Below are positions 17,381 through 26,722 of a DNA stretch of 64,000 bases, piece by piece (the first letter of the stretch is position 1; every line of letters starts with the position of its first letter). Under the pieces are notes generated by a model. That model made no database searches. It was not told the origin of the DNA and was given only the letters and a program-made list of their open reading frames with translations. The DNA lies in NCBI GenBank assembly GCA_020439745.1, contig JAGQSC010000044.1, positions 62,001 through 126,000 on the forward strand, in the 5' to 3' direction. The stretch is from Acidobacteriota bacterium. Its GTDB lineage: Bacteria > Acidobacteriota > Holophagae > Acanthopleuribacterales > Acanthopleuribacteraceae. The position numbers and the translations under genes were made by a program.

Positions 17381-20314
17381 ATGCAGGAACCATCATCGAC
17401 CTCAGTTTCACATTATCGCTTGATTCGTCAGATCGGGGTTGGCGGAATGGGCGAGGTCCATCTTGCGGAGGATCAATCTTTGCGCAGGCAAGTTGCGTTG
17501 AAGTTCCTACCGTCTTTCTTGAATATTGATGAATTGGGCAAGCAGCAACTCAAGCGCGAAGCGCAAACCGCGGCTAGTCTCAACCATCCAAATATCGTCA
17601 CCATTTACGAAATCGGAGAACACGAAGGACGCGATTTTATCGCGATGGAATACATGGATGGCGAGTCTTTGAAGGAGTTGATCAAGTTAGGTCCGCTTTC
17701 TGTCGAACGTGTCCTTGATGTGTCGATACAGCTATGCGATGCGCTTTCCGCAGCGCATGAAAAAGGTGTCGTGCACCGAGATATCAAACCCGACAATGTT
17801 CTTTTTGACCGCTCGGGGAGACCGAAGATTTTGGACTTTGGACTCGCCAAATACACCCAGGTGTCACTGACCAATAAGGATCGCGCGTTCGGCACACCAG
17901 GCTACATTGCGCCTGAACAGATCCATTGTGAGGATGTGGACCAGCGGGCCGACATCTTTTCTTTGGGGGTCGTCATCTACGAGATGGCTTGTGGCATACG
18001 CCCATTTGTTGCGGAACGCGAAATGGGTGTGATTTACAAAATCCTGCACGAGGAACCTCCACCACTTAAGGACCATGGCGTCGACTTGCCAGACTTACAA
18101 CTGATCATCGACAAGGCATTGACAAAGAATCCCGATCGCCGTTATGCCAACATCGCGGAAATGAAACACGACTTGATGGTGCTGCGAGGTGATTCTTTTA
18201 CCCGCCCTCTACCACGCATTCAATCCTCCATGCCCTGGTGGGCACGTGCAGTCTCTCTGGTTGCGATCCTTGCTATGGCTTGGTTTGCGGTACGGTCCAT
18301 GAGCCGAGACGTTGAGCCGCCATTGGACCTTGGCGATCAAGTGGGCGTGGCAGTTGCCGTGATGCCGTTCACAGTTCGGGCAGGCGATGATTATGCCTAT
18401 CTTTCAGAGGGTATGGTTGATTTGATCAGCACGAAACTGGATGAAGTGACTGATATCCGCTGTGTCGCGGCTGAGGCATTGTTGTCCTACGTCGCCAAGA
18501 ATGGAGGTGCGGATGTCGATGATGCGGGCAAACGCAAAATCGCTAACCGCTTCGGCGCTCAGTATTACGTACAAGGCACCGTGGTGGAAATTGCGGGTCA
18601 ATTGAACTTGGATATCTCCTTGTACGCCGTAGACAAGGATGGACCTGTCGTACATACCACCTTGTCGGGTACCTCTGAAGAACTTTTCGAAATGATCGAT
18701 CGCGCAGCGGTAGATGTGCTAAGTGGTATCGCTCCAGACCCCGCGCAAAGAATGCGGCGCCTGGCCGCGGTGACCACTCATTCCTTTCCTGCCCTGAGAT
18801 CTTATCTCGAAGGGGAACGTCTTTTTCGTGAGGGCCGCTTTGCGGCGGCTATTGATTCGTTGCAAAACGCGGTGAAGGAAGATGAATCATTCGCGCTTGC
18901 CTACTATCGCATGAGTATGGCGGCAGAGTGGCTCGCTTTGACAGGTCTTTCACAGCAAGCGGCAGAAAGTGCGGTAGAGCATTCGGGCCGTCTGAATCGA
19001 CATGACAAGATGCTATTGAATGCCAGTCTCGCCTGGCGAATTGGCGATGTCAACGAAGCCGAGTTACTGTATCGGAAAATCCTGGATATTTATGTTGATG
19101 ACGTGGAAGCCTGGTTCCAGTTAGGCGAAGTAAAGTTTCACAATGCACCCATTCATGGCCACTCGTTGACTGAGGCGGTGGAGCCATTTGAACGTGTGCT
19201 TGATATTGACCCTCATCACGTTCCTGCACTTTGGCACCTTTTACGTATCGAGATCTTGCGGGGCAATCAGGCACGAGCCAATGAAATGATCAAGCTGATT
19301 AGTACGTTGCAGCCCGAAGGGGAGCGGTTGATTGAAATTGAGACGCTGGACGCGTTTGTGAACAACGACCAAAAGAAGATCGACAGTATTCTCGATCGAT
19401 TGAATACCGCAGGCGATACCACCCTCATGTTGGCAGCTTGGAACGTAGGTGCCTTTTCGCCCGCTCCTTTTGAAGCCACAGCGGTTGCCGATTTGATGGC
19501 ACAGCCCGAGCGGTCGCGCGATTGTCGCACACTTGGTCTCTTCTGCAAGGCCTATCTCGCCATAGCTCAAGGACGCATTTCCGAGGCTTTCGTGTACGTC
19601 GATGATGCGGCCCGAAACGATCCGAGAGCGGCACTTGAGTTGAGGGCCTATTTCAACTTGTTGCCGTTCGTTGAAAGTGACGCCGGCATATTGGACGCGT
19701 TGCAGGAACGGTTGGCATCGCCTCCTTCTGCCTACGAGCCAGACTCACACAACATATTCGTGACGGTCCACAACGGCATGCACGGGCACATAACCACGTA
19801 TTTGTCCACTTTGTTGGATATCCGAATGGGCAAGAATCCACGCAAGTGGGCTTCCACCGAAGAGGTGATGTCCGATTTCAACCACAATTCTGCATTGAAG
19901 GATCTGAAACTGGGTGCGTTGGCTTATCAGGACGTTATGTTGGGTAACTTTGAAGAAGCCGCCCAAGAACTCGACGGCTTGAATCTTCAGGGTTGGTATG
20001 GATTTGTGAGCACGTCGCCTTTCTTCTCACGAGCCCGTGAAAGGTATTTGCATGGCTTGGCGTTGGCCCATGCTGGTCGAATAGAGGATGCAGACGTGAG
20101 GCTTCGGTCCTTTACCAATCATTCGTTGCACGACCTGATGTATTTGGCGCCGTCCCATTACCAGCGAGGCCTGATGTACGAAGATCGGGATCCCGAAAAG
20201 GCGGCGGAACACTTTGCGCTATTCCTTGAAATGTGGCAGGGAGCCGATTCTCAGTTTGATACAATGATCAAGGACGCCCGAGAGCGCCTAGAACGCATCC
20301 GCAACCGCATGTAG
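17381..20314 (+). CDS. Ser/Thr protein kinase with TolB-like and TPR domains
   Basis: A membrane kinase of 977 residues. The PknB-like domain (12-270) has GVGGMGEV, Lys41, Glu60, HRD 132-134 with Asn139 and DFG 152-154, so it should be active. One transmembrane helix lies near 285-307. The extracytoplasmic part opens with AVMPFTVRAGDDYAYLSEGM, the start of a TolB N-terminal/FlgO-like domain that predicts CadC-style protein sensing in related kinases, followed by helical TPR-like repeats to the end. This architecture is common in Acidobacteria and Myxobacteria. Single gene; its 3' end meets the TetR gene with a six-base gap. Signal and targets unknown. Confidence 0.9.
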   Translation: MQEPSSTSVSHYRLIRQIGVGGMGEVHLAEDQSLRRQVALKFLPSFLNIDELGKQQLKREAQTAASLNHPNIVTIYEIGEHEGRDFIAMEYMDGESLKELIKLGPLSVERVLDVSIQLCDALSAAHEKGVVHRDIKPDNVLFDRSGRPKILDFGLAKYTQVSLTNKDRAFGTPGYIAPEQIHCEDVDQRADIFSLGVVIYEMACGIRPFVAEREMGVIYKILHEEPPPLKDHGVDLPDLQLIIDKALTKNPDRRYANIAEMKHDLMVLRGDSFTRPLPRIQSSMPWWARAVSLVAILAMAWFAVRSMSRDVEPPLDLGDQVGVAVAVMPFTVRAGDDYAYLSEGMVDLISTKLDEVTDIRCVAAEALLSYVAKNGGADVDDAGKRKIANRFGAQYYVQGTVVEIAGQLNLDISLYAVDKDGPVVHTTLSGTSEELFEMIDRAAVDVLSGIAPDPAQRMRRLAAVTTHSFPALRSYLEGERLFREGRFAAAIDSLQNAVKEDESFALAYYRMSMAAEWLALTGLSQQAAESAVEHSGRLNRHDKMLLNASLAWRIGDVNEAELLYRKILDIYVDDVEAWFQLGEVKFHNAPIHGHSLTEAVEPFERVLDIDPHHVPALWHLLRIEILRGNQARANEMIKLISTLQPEGERLIEIETLDAFVNNDQKKIDSILDRLNTAGDTTLMLAAWNVGAFSPAPFEATAVADLMAQPERSRDCRTLGLFCKAYLAIAQGRISEAFVYVDDAARNDPRAALELRAYFNLLPFVESDAGILDALQERLASPPSAYEPDSHNIFVTVHNGMHGHITTYLSTLLDIRMGKNPRKWASTEEVMSDFNHNSALKDLKLGALAYQDVMLGNFEEAAQELDGLNLQGWYGFVSTSPFFSRARERYLHGLALAHAGRIEDADVRLRSFTNHSLHDLMYLAPSHYQRGLMYEDRDPEKAAEHFALFLEMWQGADSQFDTMIKDARERLERIRNRM

Positions 20315-20320
20315 TCCTGG

Positions 20321-20932
20321 TTATTTCAGCCCGTTGATCAGGATATCGATGGTGGGTGCTGCCATATCCTTGAGGGCGTATTCCTTCTTGCGCAGTACCC
20401 AGTTGGTAGCCATTTCGTCCAGGGCGCCGAACACCACTTTCACAGCGGTCCAGGGATCGAGATCGGCGCGAAGTTCTCCAGCGCGTTGCGCTTCTTCAAT
20501 CACACCTTCAATGATATTGAAGTAGTCGCGTAACTTGGTCTGTGAAAACTGTTTCATGGTGTGAATGCTGTGCCGCAGTTCAATCTGGAACACCGCAGCC
20601 AGGTCTTCATTGGATCCCAATCCCGAAAGATGGAGGTCCACGATGGCCCGCAATTTGTCGGTCGGGGAGGTACGCTTGGCGATTTCTTTGACACCATCGG
20701 CAATGAACCGGTCCATGGTTTCTTCGAAGATGGTGATCAGCAAGTCGTCCTTATTCTGAAAATACAGATAGATGGTGCCATCCGCCACCTGAGCCTCAGA
20801 CGCCACTTCGGCCACGGTCGTACCCTGGAAACCATTCTTAGCAATAACCTTGATCGCAGCGTCGAGAATGCGTTGCCTTTTCTCGATCTTTTTTCGTTCT
20901 CGGTTGCTCAACTTGGATTGAGTCGCATCCAT
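20321..20932 (-). CDS. fadR: TetR-family regulator, probable FadR of beta-oxidation
   Basis: A DNA-binding repressor of 203 residues from ATG 20932, which has GGGGGA upstream; an in-frame ATG at 20986 has no ribosome site. The TetR helix-turn-helix spans about 38-57 (VAEVASEAQVADGTIYLYF), followed by a helical ligand domain. It is divergent from fadN-fadA-fadE, the gene set controlled by the TetR protein FadR (YsiA) in Bacillus, where long-chain acyl-CoA releases the repressor. The palindrome upstream of fadN uses the same TGAATGA/TCATTCA arms I recall for Bacillus FadR. The family is certain; the specific role is inferred from position and operator. Confidence 0.85.
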   Translation of the reverse strand: MDATQSKLSNRERKKIEKRQRILDAAIKVIAKNGFQGTTVAEVASEAQVADGTIYLYFQNKDDLLITIFEETMDRFIADGVKEIAKRTSPTDKLRAIVDLHLSGLGSNEDLAAVFQIELRHSIHTMKQFSQTKLRDYFNIIEGVIEEAQRAGELRADLDPWTAVKVVFGALDEMATNWVLRKKEYALKDMAAPTIDILINGLK

Positions 20933-21155
20933 AAATCCCCCAATCGAAGCCACAAGGTAACCTAGGCTGGGTGTGATTGTAAACATTAACTGAAACGGGT
21001 TCCTCCAAGTCCTTGTGATTTAAGACGCTGCACAAAGCGTATTCATGGCGGCAATATTCGTGTGGCTGGGTGATAAGGAATCACAACGTCTTTTGCTTGG
21101 GCGAAGTGAAATATTGGCTGATCAGCTTCCGTGATTGAGTTGACCTTCATTCTTC

Positions 21156-21203
21156 TTGACAAGGTGCGTCATAACATGCAAAATAAAAATGAATGATCAT
21201 TCA
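21156..21203 (+). promoter_or_regulatory. fadNAE promoter overlapped by palindromic operator
   Basis: TTGACA (21156-21161), 17 bases, CAAAAT (21179-21184), then a perfect 14-bp palindrome TGAATGATCATTCA (21190-21203) covering the expected start of transcription. The fadN ribosome site GGAGG follows at 21209. The arms equal those of the Bacillus FadR box as I remember it (arms separated there by four bases, abutting here). A 12/14 copy lies at 8915-8928. Confidence 0.7.
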
Positions 21204-21217
21204 ATTTTGGAGGCGAT

Positions 21218-23584
21218 ATGGTTCGCGATATCCAAAAGGCTGGGGTCCTTGGGGCAGGTGTGATGGGTGCGGCGATTGCTGCACACCTCGTGAATGCCGG
21301 GATCGATGTCGTTTTGTTGGATCTTGAAATCGAAAAAGGCGGACAGAAAATTCATCTGGCTCGCGAAGCCGTCAAAGCCATGGCCAAGGCAAAGCCTTCG
21401 CCCATTTTTGTCAACGACTGGCTTCAAAAGATTAAGACGGGCACCTTTTCCAGTGACCTCAAACAACTTGAGGATTGTGATTGGGTGATTGAGGTCGTCA
21501 AAGAAGATCTCACCGTGAAACACAACCTATTCAAACAGATTGCAGGCCATCTGCGCGCTGATGCGCTACTGACGACCAACACGTCTGGAATTCCCATCGC
21601 GCAATTGAGCGAGGTACTGCCAAGCGATCTCAAACCAAGATTTTGTGGCACGCACTTCTTTAATCCACCGCGGTACATGAAGCTTCTGGAAGTCATTGCG
21701 GGCCCAGAAACCAGTCAAGACGTGCTTTCCTTCTTTGAACAGTTCGGCGAATCGAGGTTGGGCAAAGGTGTGGTATTTGCCAAAGATTGTCCCAACTTTA
21801 TTGCCAACCGAATTGGTGTATTGGCCATGATGGGCGTGATGCAGTCAATGCTCGAAGACAAGTACACGATAGAAGAAGTGGATAAGTTGATGGGTCCGCT
21901 GACTGGAAGACCCAAGAGCGCCGTGTTCAATACGGCGGATGTGGTGGGCTTGGATACTTTTGCGCATGTGTCGGACAACCTCTATCAAGCGGCGGTTGAC
22001 GATGAGATGCGTGACCAGTTTGTGTTGCCGCATCCCATTCGAGCCATGATCGAAAAGGGGTACCTGGGACGCAAATCCGGTTCCGGGTTCTACCAGAAGA
22101 CAAAGGGAGAAAAGTCCGAGATCCTGACGATTGACCTGGATACCCTGACCTATCGCCCCAAACAGAAACCCAATTTCCCCGCCGTAGAGGTCGTCAAGAA
22201 CGAGGAAGATCTCGCTGAACGCCTCCGCAAGCTGGTTGCACTCAACGATCGCGCCGGTACGTTCATCTGGAAAGCGCTCTCAACCACGCTTGTCTATGCC
22301 GTAAACCGATTGGGTGAAGTGGCTGACGATATTGTGAATGTCGATCGAGCAGTTCGTTGGGGCTTCAATTGGGAGATGGGTCCGTTTGAAACATGGGACG
22401 CATTAGGGGTTTCAGCCACTGCCGAGCGTTTACGAAGTGAAGGTCGCCCGGTTCCGGCACTGGTTGAAAAGATGCTGGAAAAAGGCGTGACCTCTTTCTA
22501 TCAATCCGAAAAAGGCGTGCAACGTTATATGGACATTGAAACGCTTACCTACACTGATGTCCCTGGTCGACCGAATGTATTGATCCTGGCCGACTACAAA
22601 CAGGGCGACCATCGCGTGGTCAAGCAAACGCCCGGCGCCAGCCTTCTCGATCTGGGAGACGGAGTGGCCTGTCTTGAATTCCATTCCAAGATGAATGCGA
22701 TTGGCTCAGACACCATCTCCATGACCCAGTATGCGGTAAAGACGGTTGAGGAGAAATTCGATGCCTTAGTCGTGGCCAACCAGGGCGGTAACTTCTCAGC
22801 CGGAGCGAACCTAATGCTGTTGCTGATGGAGGCTCAGGAAGGGAATTTTGAAGACATCAATCTAATGATTGCCGCGTTTCAAAAAGCCACCAGCTCGCTG
22901 CGATATTGCAAAAAACCTGTTGTCGTGGCGCCATACGGCCTAACCTTAGGCGGCGGTTGCGAATTCACGTTGCATGGTGATGGCGTGGAAGCGGCTGCTG
23001 AAACCTACATGGGCTTAGTTGAGGTAGGTGTGGGTTTGATACCCGCAGGTGGCGGCACTAAAGAAATGCTGCTCCGTCATGTTGGGGGCGCCGCGGCGCG
23101 AGGCGAGTCAGACTTATTGACACCACTGCGACGCATCTTTGAAACCATAGGCATGGGCAAGGTTGCCACTTCGGCCGAGGAAGCACGTCAGTTTGGGTTC
23201 CTCAAGCCAACAGATGGCGTAACAATGAATGGCGATGCACTCGTCACGGCTGCAAAGAAACGAGCTCGCGCCATGGCCGATATGGGTTATCAGCCTCCCA
23301 GCGTGCCTGACAATATTCCTGTCTTAGGTGAACCGGCTTATGCGGCATTGAAGCTGGGCTTGTACATGATGCGCGAAGGCGGCTACATCAGCGAGCACGA
23401 TGCCAAAATCGGGACCCATTTGGCCCGTATCCTGACGGGAGGTGCCTTGACGCCAGGAACCACCATGACAGAGCAACACGTTCTGGATTTGGAACGAGAA
23501 GCGTTTCTGCGTTTGTGTGGCGAACGAAAATCGCTCGAACGCATTCATCACATGCTGACCAAAGGCAAACCACTGAGGAATTAG
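21218..23584 (+). CDS. fadN: 3-hydroxyacyl-CoA dehydrogenase / enoyl-CoA hydratase
   Basis: A bifunctional beta-oxidation enzyme: hydrates enoyl-CoA and oxidises 3-hydroxyacyl-CoA. The protein has 788 residues. Unlike FadB of enterics, the dehydrogenase half comes first: NAD Rossmann GAGVMG (12-17) and catalytic His146 in CGTHFFNPP. The hydratase/crotonase half is C-terminal, with NFSAGANL as oxyanion region, LGGGCEF and [10 protein letters not shown]. This order and length match FadN of Bacillus. The gene is first of a fadN-fadA-fadE operon; GGAGG lies four bases before the ATG. Thiolase follows after eight bases. Confidence 0.94.
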   Translation: MVRDIQKAGVLGAGVMGAAIAAHLVNAGIDVVLLDLEIEKGGQKIHLAREAVKAMAKAKPSPIFVNDWLQKIKTGTFSSDLKQLEDCDWVIEVVKEDLTVKHNLFKQIAGHLRADALLTTNTSGIPIAQLSEVLPSDLKPRFCGTHFFNPPRYMKLLEVIAGPETSQDVLSFFEQFGESRLGKGVVFAKDCPNFIANRIGVLAMMGVMQSMLEDKYTIEEVDKLMGPLTGRPKSAVFNTADVVGLDTFAHVSDNLYQAAVDDEMRDQFVLPHPIRAMIEKGYLGRKSGSGFYQKTKGEKSEILTIDLDTLTYRPKQKPNFPAVEVVKNEEDLAERLRKLVALNDRAGTFIWKALSTTLVYAVNRLGEVADDIVNVDRAVRWGFNWEMGPFETWDALGVSATAERLRSEGRPVPALVEKMLEKGVTSFYQSEKGVQRYMDIETLTYTDVPGRPNVLILADYKQGDHRVVKQTPGASLLDLGDGVACLEFHSKMNAIGSDTISMTQYAVKTVEEKFDALVVANQGGNFSAGANLMLLLMEAQEGNFEDINLMIAAFQKATSSLRYCKKPVVVAPYGLTLGGGCEFTLHGDGVEAAAETYMGLVEVGVGLIPAGGGTKEMLLRHVGGAAARGESDLLTPLRRIFETIGMGKVATSAEEARQFGFLKPTDGVTMNGDALVTAAKKRARAMADMGYQPPSVPDNIPVLGEPAYAALKLGLYMMREGGYISEHDAKIGTHLARILTGGALTPGTTMTEQHVLDLEREAFLRLCGERKSLERIHHMLTKGKPLRN

Positions 23585-23592
23585 GAGCCAAT

Positions 23593-24774
23593 ATGACTGA
23601 CGCACTCATCGTGTCTGCCGTCCGCACACCGGTCGGCAAAGCTTACAAGGGGAGCTTCGCGGCTACGCGGCCAGATGATCTGGCAGCTGTGGCCATGAAT
23701 GAAGCCATCAAAAGGGTGCCTGGCTTGGAAGGCGGGCAATTAGACGACATTATTATGGGTTGCGCCATGCCGGAGGGCGAACAAGGCATGAACGTCGCCC
23801 GAATCGCGCAGTTGCGTGCAGGCATTCCTGAAACGGTTCCGGCCTTGACCATCAACCGGTTTTGTTCTTCTGGCCTGCAATCGATTGCATTTGCAGCAGA
23901 CCGCATTCAGGCAGGCGGTGCCGACGTGATTTTGGCCGGCGGCACCGAGTCCATGTCCATGATTCCCATGGGCGGCAACAAAATTGCGCCTAACCCGTAC
24001 CTGGTCGACCATTATCCAGAGGTCTACATCAATATGGGACTGACGGCCGAGAAGGTTGCCGAAAGATACCAGATATCTCGTGAAGACCAGGATCGATTCT
24101 CGCTTTCCAGCCATGAAAAGGCGGTTCGCGCCATGCAAGAGGGCCGCTTTGACGATGAGCTTGTGCCCTACACGGTTACCCACACAGTTGCGGGCAAAGG
24201 CTATAAGACCGAGTCCAAGCAGTTTGAAGTGAAAGCGGACGAAGGACCTCGCCAAGACACGGATTACGAGGCGCTGGCCAAGCTAAAGCCTGCCTTCAAG
24301 ATGGGCGGCAGTGTAACTGCTGGCAACAGTTCTCAAATGTCAGACGGAGCGGCGGCTGCCGTTGTCATGTCTTCGTTAAGGGCCAAGGAACTGGGTGTGA
24401 AGCCTTTGGCTCGCTTTGTCGGTTTTGCGCTTGCCGGCGTAAAGCCCGAAATCATGGGAATTGGACCAGCCTTGGCCATTCCAAAACTGCTCGAAAAGAC
24501 GGGTCACCGTCTTTCGGATATTGGTTTAATCGAGCTCAATGAAGCCTTTGCCGCACAGTCGCTGATGGTGATACGGGAGCTCGATCTGGATCCCGCCAAA
24601 GTAAATGTGAACGGCGGCGCCATTGCGTTGGGACATCCTCTCGGATGTACGGGTGCCAAGTTAACAGCGACATTGGTCTACGAAATGAAACGCAGAGACG
24701 TCCAATTTGGCATTGTCTCTATGTGCATAGGCGGCGGCATGGGTGCAGCCGGCCTGTTTGAACTGGTAGCTTAG
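23593..24774 (+). CDS. fadA: Acetyl-CoA acyltransferase (3-ketoacyl-CoA thiolase)
   Basis: Cleaves 3-ketoacyl-CoA with CoA to acetyl-CoA and a shortened acyl-CoA. The protein has 393 residues, counted from ATG 23593, which has TTAGGAG upstream; upstream in-frame starts lie inside fadN. Catalytic residues are Cys91 (NRFCSSG), His348 ([11 protein letters not shown]) and Cys378 (CIGGGMGAA). It lies between fadN and fadE, nine bases from each neighbour. Thiolases that make acetoacetyl-CoA look alike, but the operon fixes a degradative role. Confidence 0.95.
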   Translation: MTDALIVSAVRTPVGKAYKGSFAATRPDDLAAVAMNEAIKRVPGLEGGQLDDIIMGCAMPEGEQGMNVARIAQLRAGIPETVPALTINRFCSSGLQSIAFAADRIQAGGADVILAGGTESMSMIPMGGNKIAPNPYLVDHYPEVYINMGLTAEKVAERYQISREDQDRFSLSSHEKAVRAMQEGRFDDELVPYTVTHTVAGKGYKTESKQFEVKADEGPRQDTDYEALAKLKPAFKMGGSVTAGNSSQMSDGAAAAVVMSSLRAKELGVKPLARFVGFALAGVKPEIMGIGPALAIPKLLEKTGHRLSDIGLIELNEAFAAQSLMVIRELDLDPAKVNVNGGAIALGHPLGCTGAKLTATLVYEMKRRDVQFGIVSMCIGGGMGAAGLFELVA

Positions 24775-24783
24775 GAGGCCCTA

Positions 24784-26574
24784 ATGATGACTGAGCAGGA
24801 AAAAAAAGCATTTGTTGCCGGTGGGAGTTTCCTAACCAGCGAACATACGGAAATCTTCACTCCGGAAGACTTTACCGATGAACATTTGATGATGGCTGAA
24901 AGTACCGAGCGATTTGTGGATGAGGTGATCATGCCGCAGTCCGAGAAGCTCGAGAAAACTGACATCCCTACAATCGTGCAGATCCTCAAGCAAGCGGGTG
25001 AACTGGGTCTGTTAAGCACGGAAGTTCCCGAAAGTTATGGTGGCATGGAGCTTTCCAAGGCGGGTGCCTGCCTTGTCGCTGAAAAGATGGCAAAGACGGG
25101 CGGGTTTGTGGTCAGTTTTGGTGGCCATACAGGTATTGGTACCATGCCCATAACCTACTTTGGAACGCCTGAACAAAAACAAAAGTATTTACCCAAGTTG
25201 GCGAGCGGCGAGTTGCTGGCGGCTTATGCGTTGACCGAAACATCGTCTGGCTCCGACGCCCTGAACGCGAGAACCAAGGCAGTGCTCAGCGAAGATGGCA
25301 CCCACTACGTCCTCAACGGCAACAAAATGTGGATCACCAACGCAGGATTCGCGGATGTGTTCATTGTATTTGCCAAGATTGATGGCAAGGATTTCAGTGC
25401 CTTTATCGTGGAACGGGACTATCCAGGTGTGTCGGTTGGAGCTGAAGAGCGAAAGCTGGGCATCAAGTCCTCGTCCACGCGCATGCTGATCCTGGAAAAT
25501 GTCAAGGTGCCGGTGGAGAACCTTTTGGGCGAACAGGGCAAGGGACACAAGATTGCTTTCAACATTCTGAACATTGGCCGATTCAAGTTGGGGGCCGGTG
25601 TAGTTGGCGGCAGCAAGTTGTCGATTGCATTGAGTAGCCAGTATGCCAAAGAAAGAAAAGCCTTTGGTAAGCCCATCAGCGATTTCGGCATGATTCAACA
25701 CAAATTGGGTGAGATGACCATTCGCACGTTTGCCGCTGAATCCATGGTGTACCGAACGGCTGGCTTGATTGACCACATTCTTGAAGGCGTCAAGTTTAGC
25801 GATGAAGGTGGTGAACAACGCATTCTTCAAGGTATCGAGGAATACGCCATTGAATGTGCCATGGCCAAAGTGTTTTGCTCCGAAGTATTGGACTATTGCG
25901 CCGACGAGGCCGTTCAGGTGTACGGCGGCTACGGATACTCGCAGGAATACCCGGTCGAGCAAATCTACCGCGACAGCCGAATCAACCGAATCTTCGAGGG
26001 CACCAACGAAATCAACCGCATGCTGATTGTCGATATGCTGATCAAACGCGCCATGCAAGGCAAGATCCCGCTGATGGAACAGGCGCAGTCACTCATGGGT
26101 GAATTGATGGGTCCCCCATCCTTTGATTTCGACGAGGACTTTGAAGTGCTCAGCGATGAAGCCAAGATGATCGCGAACGCGAAGAAGGTGTTCATGTTCA
26201 TTGCCGGCGCAGCCTTCCAGAAGTACATGGAGAAATTGGCTGATCAACAGGAGTTGTTGGGTTTGGCGGCCGATGTGCTGACCGAAACCTTCACCATGGA
26301 AAGTATGCTGATGCGAACCCGCAAAGCCATCGGCCGTTCTGGCGAAGCAGCTGCTGCGGACATGATTGCCGCCACACGTGTCTATTGCCACGATGGGTTG
26401 GAACGCATCCAGACTTGGGCAAAAACCGGACTGGCAGCTGTTGCTGATGGGGATACCCTGATGACTATGATGGCTGCGGCGAGAAGGCTGTTGAAGCATC
26501 CCGCAATCAACACCATAGAATTGCGCCGCCAGGTTGCAAGAAAGGTGATAGACAAAGAAGGCTACATTTTCTAA
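24784..26574 (+). CDS. fadE: Acyl-CoA dehydrogenase (beta-oxidation)
   Basis: First oxidation step of fatty-acid breakdown. The protein has 596 residues, the long VLCAD/FadE-like form also found in the Bacillus fadNAE operon. FAD signatures are YALTETSSGSDA (148-159) and MWITNAG. CoA and flavin contacts continue in ERKAFGKPI and YGGYGYSQEYP. The catalytic base is Glu405 in IFEGTNEI. A C-terminal helical extension of about 170 residues follows the core. AGGAGG precedes the start, an ATGATG pair in which either ATG could be used. Electron-transfer flavoprotein genes are not in this window. Confidence 0.95.
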   Translation: MMTEQEKKAFVAGGSFLTSEHTEIFTPEDFTDEHLMMAESTERFVDEVIMPQSEKLEKTDIPTIVQILKQAGELGLLSTEVPESYGGMELSKAGACLVAEKMAKTGGFVVSFGGHTGIGTMPITYFGTPEQKQKYLPKLASGELLAAYALTETSSGSDALNARTKAVLSEDGTHYVLNGNKMWITNAGFADVFIVFAKIDGKDFSAFIVERDYPGVSVGAEERKLGIKSSSTRMLILENVKVPVENLLGEQGKGHKIAFNILNIGRFKLGAGVVGGSKLSIALSSQYAKERKAFGKPISDFGMIQHKLGEMTIRTFAAESMVYRTAGLIDHILEGVKFSDEGGEQRILQGIEEYAIECAMAKVFCSEVLDYCADEAVQVYGGYGYSQEYPVEQIYRDSRINRIFEGTNEINRMLIVDMLIKRAMQGKIPLMEQAQSLMGELMGPPSFDFDEDFEVLSDEAKMIANAKKVFMFIAGAAFQKYMEKLADQQELLGLAADVLTETFTMESMLMRTRKAIGRSGEAAAADMIAATRVYCHDGLERIQTWAKTGLAAVADGDTLMTMMAAARRLLKHPAINTIELRRQVARKVIDKEGYIF

Positions 26575-26625
26575 GCTAGGGGACCTATATTGTGAATAGC
26601 GCCTCATTTGGGTGCTATCGCGAAT

Positions 26626-26699
26626 AAGGCCGCATCGGTTGGAGTTTCGCTGCCAGGAGTGCCGATCCTATAAACCAGCCGTGCGGCCTTTCCCTTTTT
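26626..26699 (+). terminator. Long two-part hairpin with T-tract after fadNAE
   Basis: Arms AAGGCCGCA (26626-26634) and TGCGGCCTT (26682-26690) pair perfectly over nine bases. After a one-base bulge, CGGTTGG (26636-26642) pairs with CCAGCCG (26675-26681), one pair being G-U. The remaining loop of 32 bases could fold further. A pyrimidine tract ending TTTTT follows (26691-26699). This fits an intrinsic terminator of the fad operon, though the stem is longer than usual. Confidence 0.65.
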
Positions 26700-26710
26700 A
26701 GTGCAACAGA

Positions 26711-26716
26711 TATAAT
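26711..26716 (+). promoter_or_regulatory. -10 element placing the ABC ATPase on a leaderless mRNA
   Basis: A perfect TATAAT, then six bases, then the ATG at 26723. It stands just after the fad terminator, so it is the likely promoter of the ABC operon. There is no Shine-Dalgarno. No good -35 is visible. Confidence 0.55.
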
Positions 26717-26722
26717 GACCGG

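Noticed and set aside
25189-26058. Long open frame on the minus strand (289 codons) opposite fadE
   Set aside because: It mirrors the codon phase of a certain acyl-CoA dehydrogenase, has no ribosome site or family motif, and such antisense frames are common in genes with this codon use.
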